A stretch of DNA of 64,000 nucleotides, from the NCBI GenBank assembly GCA_017622845.1, contig JAGAQJ010000058.1, forward strand, positions 1-64,000, read 5' to 3'. Shown piece after piece: positions 63,938-64,000 of the stretch (its first letter is position 1; the number at the start of each line of letters is the position of its first letter). The position numbers and the translations under genes are program-made. The notes below the pieces were generated by a model. That model did no database searches. It saw only the letters and a list, made by a program, of their open reading frames with translations, and had not been told where the DNA came from. This DNA comes from Lachnospiraceae bacterium (GTDB lineage: Bacteria > Bacillota > Clostridia > Lachnospirales > Lachnospiraceae).

Positions 63938-64000
63938 ATGGTCAATGACATATTAACGCCAATGAACCATAGAGAAATTGAATACAATGCAAAAAGGCTG
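63938..64000 (+). CDS. 5' end of a further gene (partial, unknown)
   Basis: ATG at 63938 opens 21 codons to the window edge without a stop, beginning MVNDILTPMNHREIEYN. GGAATGTGAG lies upstream as a modest ribosome site. It follows the leuS terminator, so it is probably an independent gene. Too short to identify. Confidence 0.5.
   Translation, partial: MVNDILTPMNHREIEYNAKRL

Overview
The window looks like a chromosomal segment of a low-to-moderate G+C Gram-positive anaerobe, most likely a Lachnospiraceae gut clostridium. The evidence is strong AGGAGG-type ribosome sites throughout, lipoprotein signal peptides, the eno / secG / rnr / smpB housekeeping genes, a DUF3737 protein, a dCache chemoreceptor, a secreted GH53 galactanase and hybrid histidine kinases. 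The genus is an inference. No rRNA, tRNA, CRISPR array or complete autonomous IS was seen.

Layout. (1) 1-15.6 kb is a surface-glycan cluster, all on +. It holds a WbsX-family protein, a 1066-aa multidomain glycosyltransferase, an RgpF-like protein, two IspD/TarI-type cytidylyltransferases, an extended SDR, a LicD transferase, an FkbM methyltransferase, a GT4, a DUF4422 protein, ribulose-phosphate 3-epimerase and a TarJ-like zinc dehydrogenase. The set suggests synthesis of one or more CDP-polyols and their LicD-mediated transfer onto a glycan. Seven proteins carry the same kind of ~90-residue Rossmann-like module. (2) 15.7-25.4 kb: enolase, the complete pst-phoU phosphate operon behind a triple Pho box, then secG, rnr and smpB. 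(3) 25.5-33.5 kb: two small unknown proteins, a CbiE/CbiT-like orphan, a chemoreceptor plus binding-protein pair, an AraC regulator and a MATE pump. (4) 33.5-42.5 kb: two tandem LeuD/LeuC-type hydro-lyase pairs, a hybrid histidine kinase, a GH53 galactanase and an orphan AAA+ ATPase. (5) 42.5-48.1 kb: Tyr phosphatase, acetyltransferase, TspO, TyrA (all -), then an EF-G-like GTPase. (6) 48.2-57.7 kb: a two-component system divergent from a propeller/solute-binding lipoprotein, two permeases and a frameshifted HlyD-like gene, with an OmpR-type operator between; then DUF3737. (7) 57.8-64 kb: an acyltransferase broken at a G7 tract, a 24-codon leader with an apparent terminator/antiterminator switch before rtcB, a cytidylate-kinase-like gene, leuS, and the start of one more gene.

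Most notable: the leader-peptide attenuator candidate upstream of rtcB (58938-59168); the seven-protein shared Rossmann module with a degenerate HAD domain in the glycan cluster; the acyltransferase switchable by one base in a poly-G run (58175-58181); and a 354-bp MITE (53724-54077) with terminal inverted repeats and a perfect 8-bp target duplication, inserted between two permease genes, with a truncated relative just after rtcB. All functional statements come from reading motifs; nothing was searched against a database.
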